This document shows, in pieces, positions 8,480 to 17,255 of a DNA stretch of 64,000 bases. Below the pieces are notes generated by a model, which made no database searches, was not told where the DNA came from, and worked only from the letters and a program-made list of their open reading frames with translations. Each line of letters opens with the position of its first letter. Within the stretch, counting starts at the first letter, position 1. The position numbers were made by a program, and so were the translations under genes. The DNA is taken from assembly GCA_964550345.1 (NCBI GenBank), contig CAZJYZ010000013.1, positions 1-64,000 of the forward strand. Reading direction: 5' to 3'. The stretch is from JAAEUB01 sp964550345 (lineage in GTDB: Bacteria; Pseudomonadota; Alphaproteobacteria; Rhodobacterales; Rhodobacteraceae).

Positions 8480-11287
8480 TTACCGTTCAGTCAGTTTCAG
8501 CTCGATCCTTCTGTTTTGCGCACGTGCCTCCGGGCTGTCCCCGGCCGCGATCGGGCGAAATTCGCCAAAGCCAGCGGCAACCAGATGGGATGGGTCAAAG
8601 CCCAGCTCATCAATCATGTAGCGCACCACCGACAATGCACGCCCTTGGCTCAGTTCCCAATTATCCGCGTATTTTCCGACGCCATTGAACTGTACATTGT
8701 CCGTATGCCCATCAACACGAATTACCCAATCTATCTCGGGCGGAATATCACCGGCGACGTCGGACAGGATCGCCGCTACATTTGCGATCTGCTCCTTGCC
8801 TTCATCAGCCAAATCTACATTACCGGTTTGAAACAAGACCTCAGACGAGAACACAAAGCGGTCCCCCACAATGCGAACCCCTTCGCGGCCTGCAAGTAAC
8901 TCACGCAATTGCCCAAAGAACTCCGAGCGGAACCGTTCAAGCTTGCGCGCCTCTTCTTCCAGCCGAATGCGTTCGGCTTCTTCCAGCGCGGCGCGGCGGG
9001 TTTGCTCCGTCGCAACCCGCGCAAGGGCCGCATTCAACCGGTTGCCCAGCGCTTCGATCTGTACTTGCGATTCCGCATCTTTGGCCGAGCTTTCGTCGAG
9101 CAACAGGTTAAGCGTGCCTATTTGGGCGCGCAGCGAGGATAATTGCTGATTCAACAGCGCCACTTTGCGCGCCGCCTCGGCAGATGCAGCTTCTTCGCCG
9201 GACAGGGCCTGATTTGCCTGGGCCAACAAAAGCGCGCGCTCTTCAGCCTTAGAAATGGCCCGCTGGGCCGCCTGTTCTGCCGCCAGCTTGGCGGCAAGGG
9301 CTGCGGACAATTGCGCCCGCAACTCGCCTTCGCTCCCGGCAGCCTCGCGCAGTGCTTCTGCTTCGGCCAGAGCTGCGGCCAGAGCATCCTCGGTGGAGAA
9401 AAGCCGCGCTGCCTGATCCTGATTTTCCAGCAGGGCCGCCGCTAACCGCGCATCAAGGTCCTGTTCAATGGCCTCGGCTGCAGCCAATAAAGTCAGGGTT
9501 TCTTCGGCCTTCTTGCGTTCCGCCTCCAGTGCCAGGGTCATGGCGGTCAGCTCGTCATTTGCCGAAGCAAGACGGTCTCGCAGGGCCGCCGCTGCAGCGG
9601 CTTCGGCCAGCCGCGCCGTTTCTTCTTCGCTGAGCGCGCTTTCTGTGCCGTCCAGCTGTGCCATCAGTGCCGCTGCAGCCGCTTTTTCAGCCAAAAGTGC
9701 GGCCTGTTCGTCGCTAAGTTTCTGAGAAAGCTCTGCCACTTGCCGGCGCAACGCCTCTGCCGCCGCAGCCTCGGCCAGCTTCGCTGTCTCCTCGGCGCTC
9801 AGACTTCTTTCAACCTCAGCCAAGCGGCGCCGCAATTCTTCCGCGGCTGCGAATTCCGCCAGCCGTGCAGCCTCCTGATCGCTCAGGCTGTCCTCAAGCC
9901 CGGCAAGTTGTTGGCGCAGCCGTTCCGCCGCTGCTGCTTCGGCCAAACGCGCTGCCTCTTCGTCGCTCAGGCTTGCCTCAACTTCCGCCAGCCGCTTGCG
10001 TAAACGCTCGGCCGCAGCCAACTGCGCCAAACGCTGGGCTTCAACGTTGCTCAACCCGGTTTCGGTCTCTTCCAGCCGTTTTCGAAGGGCAGCCGCAGCC
10101 GCAGCTTCCACTAGTCGGTTCGCTTCGGATTCGCTCAGGCCCGCTTCTGTCGTATCAAGTCGGGCGCGCAACTCATCGGCCGTGGCGTTAGCCAGGGTAC
10201 GCCCTGCCACCTCTTCGGCCAGACGTGCCTCCAGTTCCACAATAGCGGCGCGTAAAGCATCCGCGTCGGCCACGGTGACAACGTGGCTTGCGGTTTCTTC
10301 GGCCAGGCGGGCCTCCAACTCAACAATAGCCAGGCGCAGGTCTTCAGCGTTTGACAGAGAAGCACTCAGTTCAGCATCCCGGTCCGCAAGCGCCAATCTG
10401 GTAAGGCGCAGATCATCGCGCAGATCAGCCGCCTGTTCAGCCCCGGTTTCCAACTGGGCCAGAGCGGTCACCAATGAAGCGTCTTTTGCGGTCACATCCT
10501 CCTGCAAGGCGGCGATCAAAGTCTGAAGCTCAACCGCTTTTTCCGCATCCGCCTGCGATTGGGCCAGCATCTGGGCAAGCGTGGCATCGCGTGATGCCAC
10601 ATCCGTGCGCAAATCCTCGATCAATGCCTCAAGCGCTTCACGCCTTGCCGCTGCCAAACGGGCAGCCTCGACGCCTGCGTCAATCTCATCGCGCGCCTGT
10701 GCCAGAGCAAGGTTCAACGCCTCTTCTTCGGTAATCAGCCGGGCGTTTGCGGCCTCCAGATCCTCGATCCGGGCCGCCAGACGCGTGCCTTCCTCAAGCG
10801 CGCTGTCACGTTCCCCTTCAAGCGCTTCCACCTGCGCCAGCAAGGTTACGCCTTCGGCGCGGGCGGTATCGCGTTCCGACAAAAGAGTGGCAACCTGCGC
10901 TTCGAAACTTGTGATACGTGCTGCCTGCGCAGCAAGATCTGCCGCCTGTTCTTCGTTCGTCGTAGTCAGCTGGGCAATCAAAGCGGCCTGTGCATCCGAG
11001 ATGTTGCGCGCCTGCGCCAGAGTTGCGCCAAGCTGCCCGACTTCGGTTTCCAGCTCGGCTGTCCGGTTACGTTCCAGCCCCAGCGCATCGGCCAGCTCGG
11101 CCACCTGCAAGGAGAGTTGATCAAGTTCACTTTCCTGCCCTGAGATAGTTTCGCGCAAAACAAATTGCACCACCATGAAAATGGTCAGAACGAACATCAG
11201 TACCAGCAAGAGGGCCGTCATCGCATCAACAAAACCCGGCCAGATAGAGCCTGACACGCGTTGTGTTGATCTGCGGGTAAGGGCCAT
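8480..11287 (-). CDS. MotB/OmpA-like peptidoglycan-binding protein with giant coiled coil
   Basis: A 935-aa protein. An N-terminal membrane helix (about residues 22-44, GFVDAMTALLLVLMFVLTIF) contains an aspartate in the place of the MotB/ExbD ion-channel residue. Residues 50-790 are almost unbroken coiled coil rich in Ala, Glu, Leu and Arg, and residues 300-579 form ten consecutive 28-residue repeats. An OmpA-type peptidoglycan-binding domain ends the protein (about 800-935, with VDGHTDNVQF and GFGEFRPIA). It starts three bases after the channel gene upstream, so the two are surely co-translated partners. The layout resembles a stator tethered to the cell wall, with a very long spacer. Not flagellar MotB by context. 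Confidence 0.88.
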   Translation of the reverse strand: MALTRRSTQRVSGSIWPGFVDAMTALLLVLMFVLTIFMVVQFVLRETISGQESELDQLSLQVAELADALGLERNRTAELETEVGQLGATLAQARNISDAQAALIAQLTTTNEEQAADLAAQAARITSFEAQVATLLSERDTARAEGVTLLAQVEALEGERDSALEEGTRLAARIEDLEAANARLITEEEALNLALAQARDEIDAGVEAARLAAARREALEALIEDLRTDVASRDATLAQMLAQSQADAEKAVELQTLIAALQEDVTAKDASLVTALAQLETGAEQAADLRDDLRLTRLALADRDAELSASLSNAEDLRLAIVELEARLAEETASHVVTVADADALRAAIVELEARLAEEVAGRTLANATADELRARLDTTEAGLSESEANRLVEAAAAAALRKRLEETETGLSNVEAQRLAQLAAAERLRKRLAEVEASLSDEEAARLAEAAAAERLRQQLAGLEDSLSDQEAARLAEFAAAEELRRRLAEVERSLSAEETAKLAEAAAAEALRRQVAELSQKLSDEQAALLAEKAAAAALMAQLDGTESALSEEETARLAEAAAAAALRDRLASANDELTAMTLALEAERKKAEETLTLLAAAEAIEQDLDARLAAALLENQDQAARLFSTEDALAAALAEAEALREAAGSEGELRAQLSAALAAKLAAEQAAQRAISKAEERALLLAQANQALSGEEAASAEAARKVALLNQQLSSLRAQIGTLNLLLDESSAKDAESQVQIEALGNRLNAALARVATEQTRRAALEEAERIRLEEEARKLERFRSEFFGQLRELLAGREGVRIVGDRFVFSSEVLFQTGNVDLADEGKEQIANVAAILSDVAGDIPPEIDWVIRVDGHTDNVQFNGVGKYADNWELSQGRALSVVRYMIDELGFDPSHLVAAGFGEFRPIAAGDSPEARAQNRRIELKLTER
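9551..10390 (-). repeat. Ten tandem 84-bp (28-residue) coding repeats
   Basis: Within the giant coiled-coil gene, residues 300-579 divide without gaps into ten units of 28 residues (four heptads each), beginning at residues 300, 328, 356, 384, 412, 440, 468, 496, 524 and 552. Typical units read LSDEEAARLAEAAAAE followed by RLRQQLAGLEDS. The seven later units are close copies; the first three have diverged. This is a protein-level repeat; the DNA copies differ by many substitutions. Confidence 0.9.
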
Positions 11288-11290
11288 GGT

Positions 11291-12535
11291 CTAGCCCCGC
11301 CCGCCCCGCCCAACGGGGCCGCCTAATTGTCGAATAGCTTTGGTGAGCGCGGCAATATCAGCCCGCAGCTCGGCCTGGCTTTCCTGCCGGCCCGCAGACA
11401 TCTCTTCCAGAATGCGCAGAAGCTGCACGTCGATCGACCGCAGGCGCATGCGGCTTTCCGCGTCTGAATGTGCGCCGTCCTCTTCCGCGGCCTGTGCCTG
11501 CACCTCGAGGGCGGCAATCATCCGCTCCTGTCCGTCGGCGATGCGTAGTAAAACCGGGGTTGAAACACCTTCATCGTCGATCCGTTGCGCCAGACGCTCA
11601 ACCGCATCTGCCAATTTTCCCAAACGTTCGTCGACCAATGACCGGCTCGCATCGCTTTGGGTAAAGAGGGACTGCAGCGCGTCCATCTGCTCGGCCAAAT
11701 GCACCATAAGCGCGCCGGCATTCCCGCCAGTTACTTGTGGCATCAACGTGGCTGCGCCCGTGACTTCGCCGTCCCCGTCGCTGTCAATAGGCGCCGCCCC
11801 CAGCCGGGTGATGGTGGAAAGCCATTCCTCAAGCTCGCGGTAGAACCGGTTCTGCCCATGACTTGCGAACAGCTCCAGCAGACCGACGATCAAGGACCCG
11901 GCCAGACCTAAGAGTGAAGATGAGAAGGCCGTGCCCATGCCACCAAGCTGTGATTCAAGCCCATTCATCAGACGGCTGAAGACCTCAACCCCGGTATCAT
12001 TTTCACCCGGAGCCAGGGATTTGATTGTCTCGACCATTGCCGGAACAGTGGTGGCCAAACCAAAGAAAGTCCCCAAAAGCCCGAGAAATATCAGCAGGTT
12101 AACGATGTACCGGGTGATATCGCGGTCTTCATCGATGCGCGTGGCCACAGAATCGAGAATAGAGCGTGAAGACGATGCCCCGATATGCTTGCCTGCGCCG
12201 TGACCACGCAGCAATGCCGCAAGGGGGGCCAGCAGGCGCGGCGCTTTGACAAATTCATGCCCAGGATTGCCCGCCGCGAAGCCTTCGATCCAGCTGACAG
12301 AGGTGAAAATCTGATAGACCTGTGCAAAACAGGCAATCACCCCGATGCCAAAAACGAACAGGATAAACCCGTTCAGGTAGAGGTTTGCAAAAAATACCGG
12401 CAGCAGTAAGGAACGAACCGCAAACCCGCCGAAACCGGCAAGCGCAATCACCATCAGAATCAGAATGATCTGACGTGCGGGTTTCGAAAAGAACGGCTCG
12501 GTCCCTTTGTCAGAACCGTATTCCGGCTGCTCCAA
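11291..12535 (-). CDS. ExbB/MotA/TolQ-type proton channel protein
   Basis: A 414-aa protein with four membrane helices (about 22-45, 53-75, 144-164, 202-224). The third and fourth carry the family signatures NLLIFLGLLGTFFGL and GGMGTAFSSSLLGLAG. A long cytoplasmic C-terminal tail (about 250-414) is predicted helical. The best start is TTG at 12535 (AAGGG upstream); the first internal Met lies inside the first membrane helix. It is followed after three bases by the MotB/OmpA-like gene, so the pair should form a proton- or sodium-driven stator-like complex. ZorA of Zorya defence has similar parts, but zorC/zorD-like genes are absent. Confidence 0.85.
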   Translation of the reverse strand: MEQPEYGSDKGTEPFFSKPARQIILILMVIALAGFGGFAVRSLLLPVFFANLYLNGFILFVFGIGVIACFAQVYQIFTSVSWIEGFAAGNPGHEFVKAPRLLAPLAALLRGHGAGKHIGASSSRSILDSVATRIDEDRDITRYIVNLLIFLGLLGTFFGLATTVPAMVETIKSLAPGENDTGVEVFSRLMNGLESQLGGMGTAFSSSLLGLAGSLIVGLLELFASHGQNRFYRELEEWLSTITRLGAAPIDSDGDGEVTGAATLMPQVTGGNAGALMVHLAEQMDALQSLFTQSDASRSLVDERLGKLADAVERLAQRIDDEGVSTPVLLRIADGQERMIAALEVQAQAAEEDGAHSDAESRMRLRSIDVQLLRILEEMSAGRQESQAELRADIAALTKAIRQLGGPVGRGGRG

Positions 12536-12613
12536 TTGGGTTTGCCCTTATTGTTTTCTGCTTTCTTTGCTTGCACGATAGGCTTTGATTGGCGCTCTGC
12601 CAAGCAAGGATTG

Positions 12614-13162
12614 TCATTTGTCCACCGCAATCAGTTGCCGCACCCGCTCAGCCAGCCATGAAATGTCCCCGTCTTCGATGCCTAACTCGCTTAAATGCTG
12701 GTGGGTATTCATCAGGTAATCGGCGTTTGAACCACGCCCGCCATGTGCCTTGGCGATCACAACGGCCTGTTCTTCCAAGGTCAAGGCACCACTATATTGC
12801 ACGTGTGTCGGGTTGATTACATAAGTGACAGCCGCGACTTGCCGGCCCTCAGCCAGGGCTATTGTCAGGTTTTTCTCCAGATAGGCGTAAGAAACCAGCT
12901 CACGCTCACGTAAAACCTGCATAGTCTGCTCCTCACTGCCGGGTGTCACCCGAAAGGCCAGCCCGGTGCAGTCTTCACCCAAACTTTCATCCAACGCCAG
13001 CACCAGACCGGGCCGGGCCTCGGTGCCACGATGATGGATCGACCGCATGGTGAAACCACGCCGGTACCCTGACAACGTAGCAATTTCTGCCTCGACATGA
13101 TCAAAGTCCGGGTGCCACATCAGTGACCCATATCCGAAAATCCACAGATCATTTTCACGCAT
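12614..13162 (-). CDS. chaC: Gamma-glutamylcyclotransferase, ChaC family
   Basis: Cleaves glutathione to 5-oxoproline and Cys-Gly. The N-terminal substrate loop FGYGSLMW and the segment YRRGFTMRSIHHRGT are present, as is the catalytic glutamate region LRERELVSYAYLE. At 182 aa it has the usual length of bacterial ChaC. It is divergent from the DUF2125 gene at 13223 and lies about 80 bp downstream of the channel gene's start, so it is unlikely to share that operon. Confidence 0.92.
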   Translation of the reverse strand: MRENDLWIFGYGSLMWHPDFDHVEAEIATLSGYRRGFTMRSIHHRGTEARPGLVLALDESLGEDCTGLAFRVTPGSEEQTMQVLRERELVSYAYLEKNLTIALAEGRQVAAVTYVINPTHVQYSGALTLEEQAVVIAKAHGGRGSNADYLMNTHQHLSELGIEDGDISWLAERVRQLIAVDK

Positions 13163-13222
13163 GTGCTGGCCCTACCTTCGCGAGAGCTATAAAGAAGCGC
13201 CGAGGTTAGTAAAAGGGTCGCC

Positions 13223-14224
13223 ATGCGCACGCTGACAATTTTGGTAGTTATCGCTGTAACTCTGTGGGGCGGCTATTGGCTGATCGGCTCCACAGCGATG
13301 GAAAGCGGGCTTTCTGCGTGGTTCGACCAGCGGCGCGATGAGGGCTGGCAAGCCGACTTTAGCGCCTTGAATACCAGCGGTTTCCCCAATCGCTTTGACA
13401 CAACGATAGAAGATCTTGAACTGGCCGACCCGACCACCGGGCTGGCATGGGCAGCACCCTTCTTTCAGATCTTCGCCCTGAGCTATCGCCCCGGGCATAT
13501 CATCGCCATCTGGCCGGATCAGCAAACCATAGCCACGCCTGAGGAACGTATCACCATTGCGTCGAGCAATATGCGCGGCTCGCTGGTGTTTAACGAAACC
13601 ACAGACCTCAACCTCAATCGCACTTCGATTGTGCTTGAGGGCATGGGTTTCACCTCGACCAAAGGTTGGTCCAGCTATCTTGAAAACGGCCAGCTGGCTA
13701 TGCGTCAGGTTGAGGGCGCCGAAAACACCTATCAGGTGTATTTCGAGGCAAAGGGCATCACTCCAGCTTCGGAGTTCATGAAGAACCTCGGGAACATCGA
13801 ACATCTGACCGGCATTATTCAGGGTCTGACCATTGATGCACAGATCACCTTTGACGCGCCGTGGGACCGGTTTGCGATTGAGCGGGGGCGGCCACAGATC
13901 ACGGCGATTGACCTGAAGCTCTTACAAGCAGATTGGGGGCAGCTTGATCTGCGCATGGCAGGGGAACTTGAGGTCGACAGCGAAGGCACGCCCACGGGGC
14001 AGATCACCGTGAAGGCCAAGAACTGGCGCGAGATGGTGGCGCTGGCCCAGCAGACGGGATTGCTGCCCGAAGCTATCGTCCCAACGGTCGAAGATACGCT
14101 GGCCTTTCTGGCGACCCTTTCAGGGGACAAGGCGACGATAGACACGCCGCTGACCTTCCGCGGTGGTTATATCGCTTTTGGACCGGTGCCCCTTGGTCCC
14201 GCTCCTGATCTGACGATCCGATAA
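13223..14224 (+). CDS. DUF2125 family periplasmic/envelope protein
   Basis: A 333-aa protein with an N-terminal membrane anchor or uncleaved signal (LTILVVIAVTLWGGYWLIG), then a beta-rich domain containing GFPNRFDTTIEDLEL and APFFQIFALSYRPGHIIAIWP, the core of DUF2125. The family is alphaproteobacterial and has no established function. AAAGGG precedes the ATG. The gene is convergent with the extensin-like gene; the intervening 110 bp hold a recurrent intergenic motif. Confidence 0.85.
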   Translation: MRTLTILVVIAVTLWGGYWLIGSTAMESGLSAWFDQRRDEGWQADFSALNTSGFPNRFDTTIEDLELADPTTGLAWAAPFFQIFALSYRPGHIIAIWPDQQTIATPEERITIASSNMRGSLVFNETTDLNLNRTSIVLEGMGFTSTKGWSSYLENGQLAMRQVEGAENTYQVYFEAKGITPASEFMKNLGNIEHLTGIIQGLTIDAQITFDAPWDRFAIERGRPQITAIDLKLLQADWGQLDLRMAGELEVDSEGTPTGQITVKAKNWREMVALAQQTGLLPEAIVPTVEDTLAFLATLSGDKATIDTPLTFRGGYIAFGPVPLGPAPDLTIR

Positions 14225-14243
14225 GGCAGAAAAGAGATTTTAG

Positions 14244-14276
14244 GCCTTCGGCAAGGATATTTATTGCAAGAGGAAG
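14244..14276 (-). repeat. Recurrent intergenic element, copy 1
   Basis: On the plus strand this reads GCCTTCGGCAAGGATATTT, four further bases, then CAAGAGGAAG. On the minus strand it lies downstream of the extensin-like stop. Two related copies occur at 29352-29382 and 38192-38226, each just after the stop of a gene transcribed in the matching direction. See findings. Confidence 0.65.
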
Positions 14277-14333
14277 TGGGTGCGCGCCTAATCGGCAAGA
14301 CACGTTGCGTTGCGCTTAGCCGCCGCTCTGAAC

Positions 14334-15185
14334 TTACTGACAATAGGGTCCAGAACGATAGCGGGCGGTATCCACATGGATATGGTCCTGATGATAACGG
14401 TCGGCATCGGGACCCAAAACCGTACCGAACGGGCCACAGGCAGAGGCATGCATGGCACGAATGATCTTGCGGTCGCGCCGGTCATGCCAGCCTTCCAGCA
14501 CTGTGATCAGATCTCCGTTGTTCAGCACGATACCGGCAACATCCACCGCATGCCCCTTGCCATGCTCGGATATGCGTGCACCCGGGCGGTTGTTGCGGGT
14601 ACGGCAGGAATAATCTGCAATAACCTTGAGCGCCTCCAGCCCACCGCCACGGCGCCCAACCGCAGGTCTTACGCCGGCCCGCACCCAGTTATTCAGTGCT
14701 GTGGCTGTGGTGCAGTCCATGATGGCGGGTCGTGTCAGCCGCACGCCGGAAACCGCGCTAACCCGCACAGGATCCGCCACCCCGCAACCGGGCAACTTGC
14801 CTGCTATGGCGTTGATTTCTTCACCCCGGATCTGTCGATTTCCGCAGATTGACCCTGTCCGACCCGTCTGCCGTTCCGGTTGGCTCCGCGCCGCTGATTG
14901 GGTCACAATTGCCGGGCGCGGTGCGGGGCGCGGCGACAGGGCTATCGCCAGATCAGGAAGGAAACCTGGCGCCTCGACAACCCGCCTTTGCGGCGGCGTT
15001 CGAAACAGGTTTTGCAGGATCACCCCTAGCCCGGCCTCTTGCGCACGGGTAGAAGGATGAACAGGCGACGATACCGAAACAGGGCGCGGCTCCGGACGCG
15101 GCGAGGTAAGCGGTGCGCCCGCGCCAGCAACCACAATCGCACATAGTAACAAAATGGTACGGCCTATGACGGGCCGGACCCTCAC
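14334..15185 (-). CDS. Extensin-like family secreted protein
   Basis: A 283-aa protein with an N-terminal hydrophobic segment (VIGRTILLLCAIVVAGAGA), a proline/arginine-rich linker, and a C-terminal extensin-like domain with GCGVADPVRVSAVSGVRL, SCRTRNNRPGARISEHG and KGHAVDVAG. The SEHGKGHAVD stretch carries the histidine and aspartate pattern of zinc-dependent D-Ala-D-Ala carboxypeptidase-like folds, so a peptidoglycan-related role is plausible but unproved. The start overlaps the end of tyrA by 4 bp, so the two genes are co-transcribed. Confidence 0.85.
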   Translation of the reverse strand: MRVRPVIGRTILLLCAIVVAGAGAPLTSPRPEPRPVSVSSPVHPSTRAQEAGLGVILQNLFRTPPQRRVVEAPGFLPDLAIALSPRPAPRPAIVTQSAARSQPERQTGRTGSICGNRQIRGEEINAIAGKLPGCGVADPVRVSAVSGVRLTRPAIMDCTTATALNNWVRAGVRPAVGRRGGGLEALKVIADYSCRTRNNRPGARISEHGKGHAVDVAGIVLNNGDLITVLEGWHDRRDRKIIRAMHASACGPFGTVLGPDADRYHQDHIHVDTARYRSGPYCQ

Positions 15186-16111
15186 TCTGGCAGGCCGCCG
15201 CCGCCTGCCCGGCCAAAGTCCGGCGCGTCCGTGTCCTGACCGGCCTCGATAATACCCCGACGGATAGCGCGGGTATGGGTGAAATAATCAAAGAGCATTT
15301 CCCCGTCCCCGGTGCGAATGGCGCGCTGCAGGGCGAATAATTCCTCGGTAAAGCGCCCCAGAATTTCCAGTGTTGCCTCTTTGTTATTCAAAAACACATC
15401 GCGCCACATGGTCGGATCCGAGGCGGCGATCCGGGTGAAATCACGAAAGCCTGCAGCTGAGAACTTTATCACCTCGTAATCGGTCACCCGGCGCAGGTCG
15501 TCAGCAACCCCAACCATTGTATAGGCGATCAGGTGCGGCGCGTGGCTGGTCACAGCACAGACCAGATCGTGGTGTGCAGCCTCCATGCGTTCAACCTGTG
15601 CACCCATCGCAATCCACAACGCTTCCAGGCGCTGCACCGCGGTCGGGTCACTACCTTCGACCGGTACCAGCAGGCACCAGCGATTGTCGAAAAGTTCGGC
15701 AAACCCTGAATGTGGTCCGGATTTTTCGGTGCCCGCCATTGGATGTCCGGCGATAAAATGTACCCCTTCAGGCAGGTGCGGACCCACGGCCTCGATCACA
15801 GCTTGCTTGACCGAGCCGACATCCGTCACCGTCGAGCCTGGCGAAAGATACGGCGCGATTTCGGCCGCAACGCCCCCCATCGCCCCAACAGGGACGGCCA
15901 GTACAACCAGATCGGCCCCCTTGACCGCCTCTACCGCGCTGTCCTCAACCCGGTCGCAAAAACCCAGCTCGCGCACGGTATCACGGGTCTCAGCGGATCT
16001 GGCATAGCCCACAATTTCGCCCGCTAGCCCGGCCCGTCGTATGGCCTTCGCCATCGATCCAGCGATCAATCCCAACCCGATCAAGGTAACTCGATTGTAG
16101 ATCTGGGTCAT
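15182..16111 (-). CDS. tyrA: Prephenate/arogenate (cyclohexadienyl) dehydrogenase
   Basis: NAD(P)-dependent oxidative decarboxylation leading to 4-hydroxyphenylpyruvate or tyrosine. The Rossmann motif LIGLGLIAGSMAKAIRRAG, the segment VTDVGSVKQAVIEA, and the catalytic-histidine region IAGHPMAGTEKSGP are clear. No chorismate mutase or ACT domain is fused (309 aa). It begins directly after hisC (one base between); the hisC-tyrA order is frequent in alphaproteobacteria, where this aminotransferase can also serve aromatic amino acids. Confidence 0.94.
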   Translation of the reverse strand: MTQIYNRVTLIGLGLIAGSMAKAIRRAGLAGEIVGYARSAETRDTVRELGFCDRVEDSAVEAVKGADLVVLAVPVGAMGGVAAEIAPYLSPGSTVTDVGSVKQAVIEAVGPHLPEGVHFIAGHPMAGTEKSGPHSGFAELFDNRWCLLVPVEGSDPTAVQRLEALWIAMGAQVERMEAAHHDLVCAVTSHAPHLIAYTMVGVADDLRRVTDYEVIKFSAAGFRDFTRIAASDPTMWRDVFLNNKEATLEILGRFTEELFALQRAIRTGDGEMLFDYFTHTRAIRRGIIEAGQDTDAPDFGRAGGGGLPE

Positions 16112-16112
16112 A

Positions 16113-17192
16113 TCAACCCCTTAAAAACTGGCCAATCGCATGGGCGACCCGGCGGCACGATGGTTCGTCCCCCACGGTAATCCGCAAAGCGTTTGGCAAA
16201 CCATAGTTTGCAACCTGTCGCACGATCAACCCCGCTTCCAGCAGATGCACGTTACAGGCCTCTGCCGTATCTGAATTGTCAAAACGCGCCAGAACAAAAT
16301 TGGCGTGGCTGTCATCCACCCCCAACCCAAGATCGCGCAGGGCAGTGGTCAACCAATCGCGCATGCGTTTGTTTTCGACCTGACACTTCTCAACATGGGC
16401 GCGGTCTTTCACGGCAGCCTCGGCAGTGGCCAGCTGTGGTTCAGACAAGTTGAAAGGCGCGCGTACCCGGTTCAGCACGTCAATCACGTGGGCAGGTCCG
16501 TATCCCCAGCCAACCCGCAGGCCACCCAACCCATAAAGCTTGGAAAAAGTCCGCGTCATCACTACGTTATCACACCGGGACACCAGTTTGGCCGAGCCAT
16601 CGAACCCTTCGGCATATTCTGCATAGGCACCGTCCAGCACCAGCAGTACATGATCAGGCAAGTTGGTTGCCAACCGTGTTAATTCCCGGTCCGCAACCAT
16701 AGTGCCCGTGGGGTTGGCCGGATTGGCAATGAATACCAGACGGGTCTTGTTGTTCGCGGCTTTGAGGATCGCATCCACATCCACGACCCGATCCTGCTCG
16801 GGCACACAGACAGGGCGCGCGCCTGCCGCCAGCGCACAGATCTTATACATGGCAAAACCGTGCTCGGTATAAATCACGTCGTTTCCACGCCCGGCATATG
16901 CCTGACACAAATAAGAAATAATTTCGTCTGATCCGGCACCACAGATGATGCGTTCAGGGTCCAGATCATGCACCGCGCCAATGGCATTGCGAAGTTCAAT
17001 ATGTGTCGTTGATGGGTAGCGGTGCAGCGCGTGGCCCGCGCGCCGATACGCCTCAAGCGCCGCATCCCCGGGCCCGAGCGGGTTCTCGTTTGAGCTGAGC
17101 TTGACCACGTCCGTGATCCCCTCAACCTTCGAGGCCCCACCTTTGTAGGGTTCAATGTCTAAAATTCCGTGCTGTGGTTTAATATCTGTCAT
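16113..17192 (-). CDS. hisC: Histidinol-phosphate aminotransferase
   Basis: PLP-dependent transaminase of histidine synthesis, possibly also acting on aromatic 2-oxo acids given the neighbouring tyrA. The 359-aa protein starts at ATG 17192 (an in-frame TTG lies one codon upstream); GGAAGG precedes it. Key parts are KLSSNENPLGPG near the N-terminus, the cofactor segment FIANPANPTGTMV, the Schiff-base lysine in TRTFSKLYGLGGLRVGWG, and the C-terminal RITVG. First gene of a hisC-tyrA-extensin-like unit. Confidence 0.94.
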   Translation of the reverse strand: MTDIKPQHGILDIEPYKGGASKVEGITDVVKLSSNENPLGPGDAALEAYRRAGHALHRYPSTTHIELRNAIGAVHDLDPERIICGAGSDEIISYLCQAYAGRGNDVIYTEHGFAMYKICALAAGARPVCVPEQDRVVDVDAILKAANNKTRLVFIANPANPTGTMVADRELTRLATNLPDHVLLVLDGAYAEYAEGFDGSAKLVSRCDNVVMTRTFSKLYGLGGLRVGWGYGPAHVIDVLNRVRAPFNLSEPQLATAEAAVKDRAHVEKCQVENKRMRDWLTTALRDLGLGVDDSHANFVLARFDNSDTAEACNVHLLEAGLIVRQVANYGLPNALRITVGDEPSCRRVAHAIGQFLRG

Positions 17193-17255
17193 CAAAAAAG
17201 GATCCTTCCGCCCCCTCTCTTACAAGCAGGTAATGGCGGCGGAAAGGCTGAAACC

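Noticed and set aside
9996..11120. Several Ala/Ser/Arg-rich plus-strand frames opposite the giant coiled coil
   Set aside because: They reflect the repetitive Ala- and Glu-rich codons of the real gene; no start signals.
8480..12535. Zorya anti-phage system (ZorA/ZorB-like pair)
   Set aside because: Channel and OmpA-type partner are present, but no zorC/zorD or zorE-like effector follows; the third gene is a YhgE-like membrane protein, so a defence label is unsupported.
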